Shown: positions 6,869 through 7,027 of the stretch, in pieces
How positions within the stretch are numbered: position 1 is the first letter of the stretch
How the letters are laid out: each line of letters starts with the position of its first letter
From: Spirochaetales bacterium
GTDB lineage: Bacteria; Spirochaetota; Spirochaetia; JAGLYY01
Direction of reading: 5' to 3'
Length of the DNA: 7,027 bases
Assembly: GCA_023131935.1 (NCBI GenBank)
Contig: JAGLYY010000237.1
Location: forward strand, 1 to 7,027
Translations under genes and position numbers: made by a program
Notes under the pieces: generated by a model
The model's database searches: none
What the model was told of the DNA's origin: nothing
Seen by the model: the letters and a program-made list of their open reading frames with translations, nothing else

Positions 6869-6897
6869 ATTGTATATCGGCGATCGTGTTTTGTGAA
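6869..6897 (-). promoter_or_regulatory. Sigma70-like promoter at the start of the GGDEF gene
   Basis: On the minus strand, TTCACA (6897-6892, five of six consensus), a 17-base spacer and TACAAT (6874-6869, five of six) form the best promoter match in the window. Standard spacing puts the transcription start at about 6862, on the A of the ATG, which implies a leaderless message. Confidence 0.45.
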
Positions 6898-6971
6898 GAA
6901 AGAATCACCTGGAAATAATCGCACAGACGCGTGTTAATTCAGCTTTCGGCCCAGACAAGATAATCTTCTAT

Positions 6972-6999
6972 TCTTTGTGATTATGGCATACTCTTTGTG
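6972..6999. repeat. Direct repeat TCTTTGTG, 20-bp period
   Basis: Two exact copies of TCTTTGTG (6972-6979 and 6992-6999) lie 20 bases apart start to start, about two DNA turns, in the 165-base non-coding edge upstream of the GGDEF gene. The spacing suits a pair of protein contacts on one face of the helix, but an 8-base repeat may be chance. Nothing else in 6898-7027 was identified. Confidence 0.35.
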
Positions 7000-7027
7000 G
7001 TGAATTGTTAAGTTTTAGGGGCAATAT

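Overview
The window is bacterial chromosome with five intact protein genes packed tightly and no sign of phage, plasmid or insertion-sequence genes. Shine-Dalgarno sites, an ATGA overlap, a membrane-anchored GGDEF protein and a housekeeping rRNA methylase all point to a bacterium. The base composition is balanced. The particular mix (a divergent RsmE-type methylase, a YjjG-type HAD phosphatase and a paired ABC exporter with one oversized half) would fit a free-living spirochaete or a similar environmental Gram-negative anaerobe. That placement is a guess from style, not something the sequence proves.

Layout: Positions 1-251 are non-coding and carry two kinds of short intergenic repeat: a long imperfect hairpin built from doubled CACAGAG/CTCTGTG heptamers (1-116), and an octamer tandem of the form CTTnGCGn (210-232) just past the end of rsmE. 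Positions 1715 down to 252 hold a minus-strand two-gene operon: a YjjG-like HAD nucleotidase/phosphatase, then an RsmE-family 16S rRNA m3U methyltransferase 18 bp later. A 108-bp divergent spacer (1716-1823) holds a good sigma70-like promoter for that operon and a weaker candidate for the opposite direction. Positions 1824-5656 hold two plus-strand ABC exporter half-transporters that overlap by ATGA. A minus-strand, six-TM diguanylate cyclase (6862 down to 5672) converges on them with only 15 bp between stop codons. Positions 6863-7027 contain its promoter and a pair of TCTTTGTG direct repeats.

How the parts work together: The two ABC genes read as one heterodimeric exporter of the TM287/288 type. 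The first subunit has Asp in place of the catalytic Glu, and the second has a changed signature motif (LSTGQ). These two defects fall in the same composite ATP site, leaving one consensus and one degenerate site. The second subunit also has about 110 extra residues between TM1 and TM2, on the extracytoplasmic side. The GGDEF gene is separately transcribed. Its best promoter places the transcription start on the A of the ATG and there is no Shine-Dalgarno, so it may be leaderless. I found no defence system, CRISPR array, RNA gene or wholly new gene cassette. The most unusual items are the exporter insertion, the intergenic repeats and the possible leaderless start.
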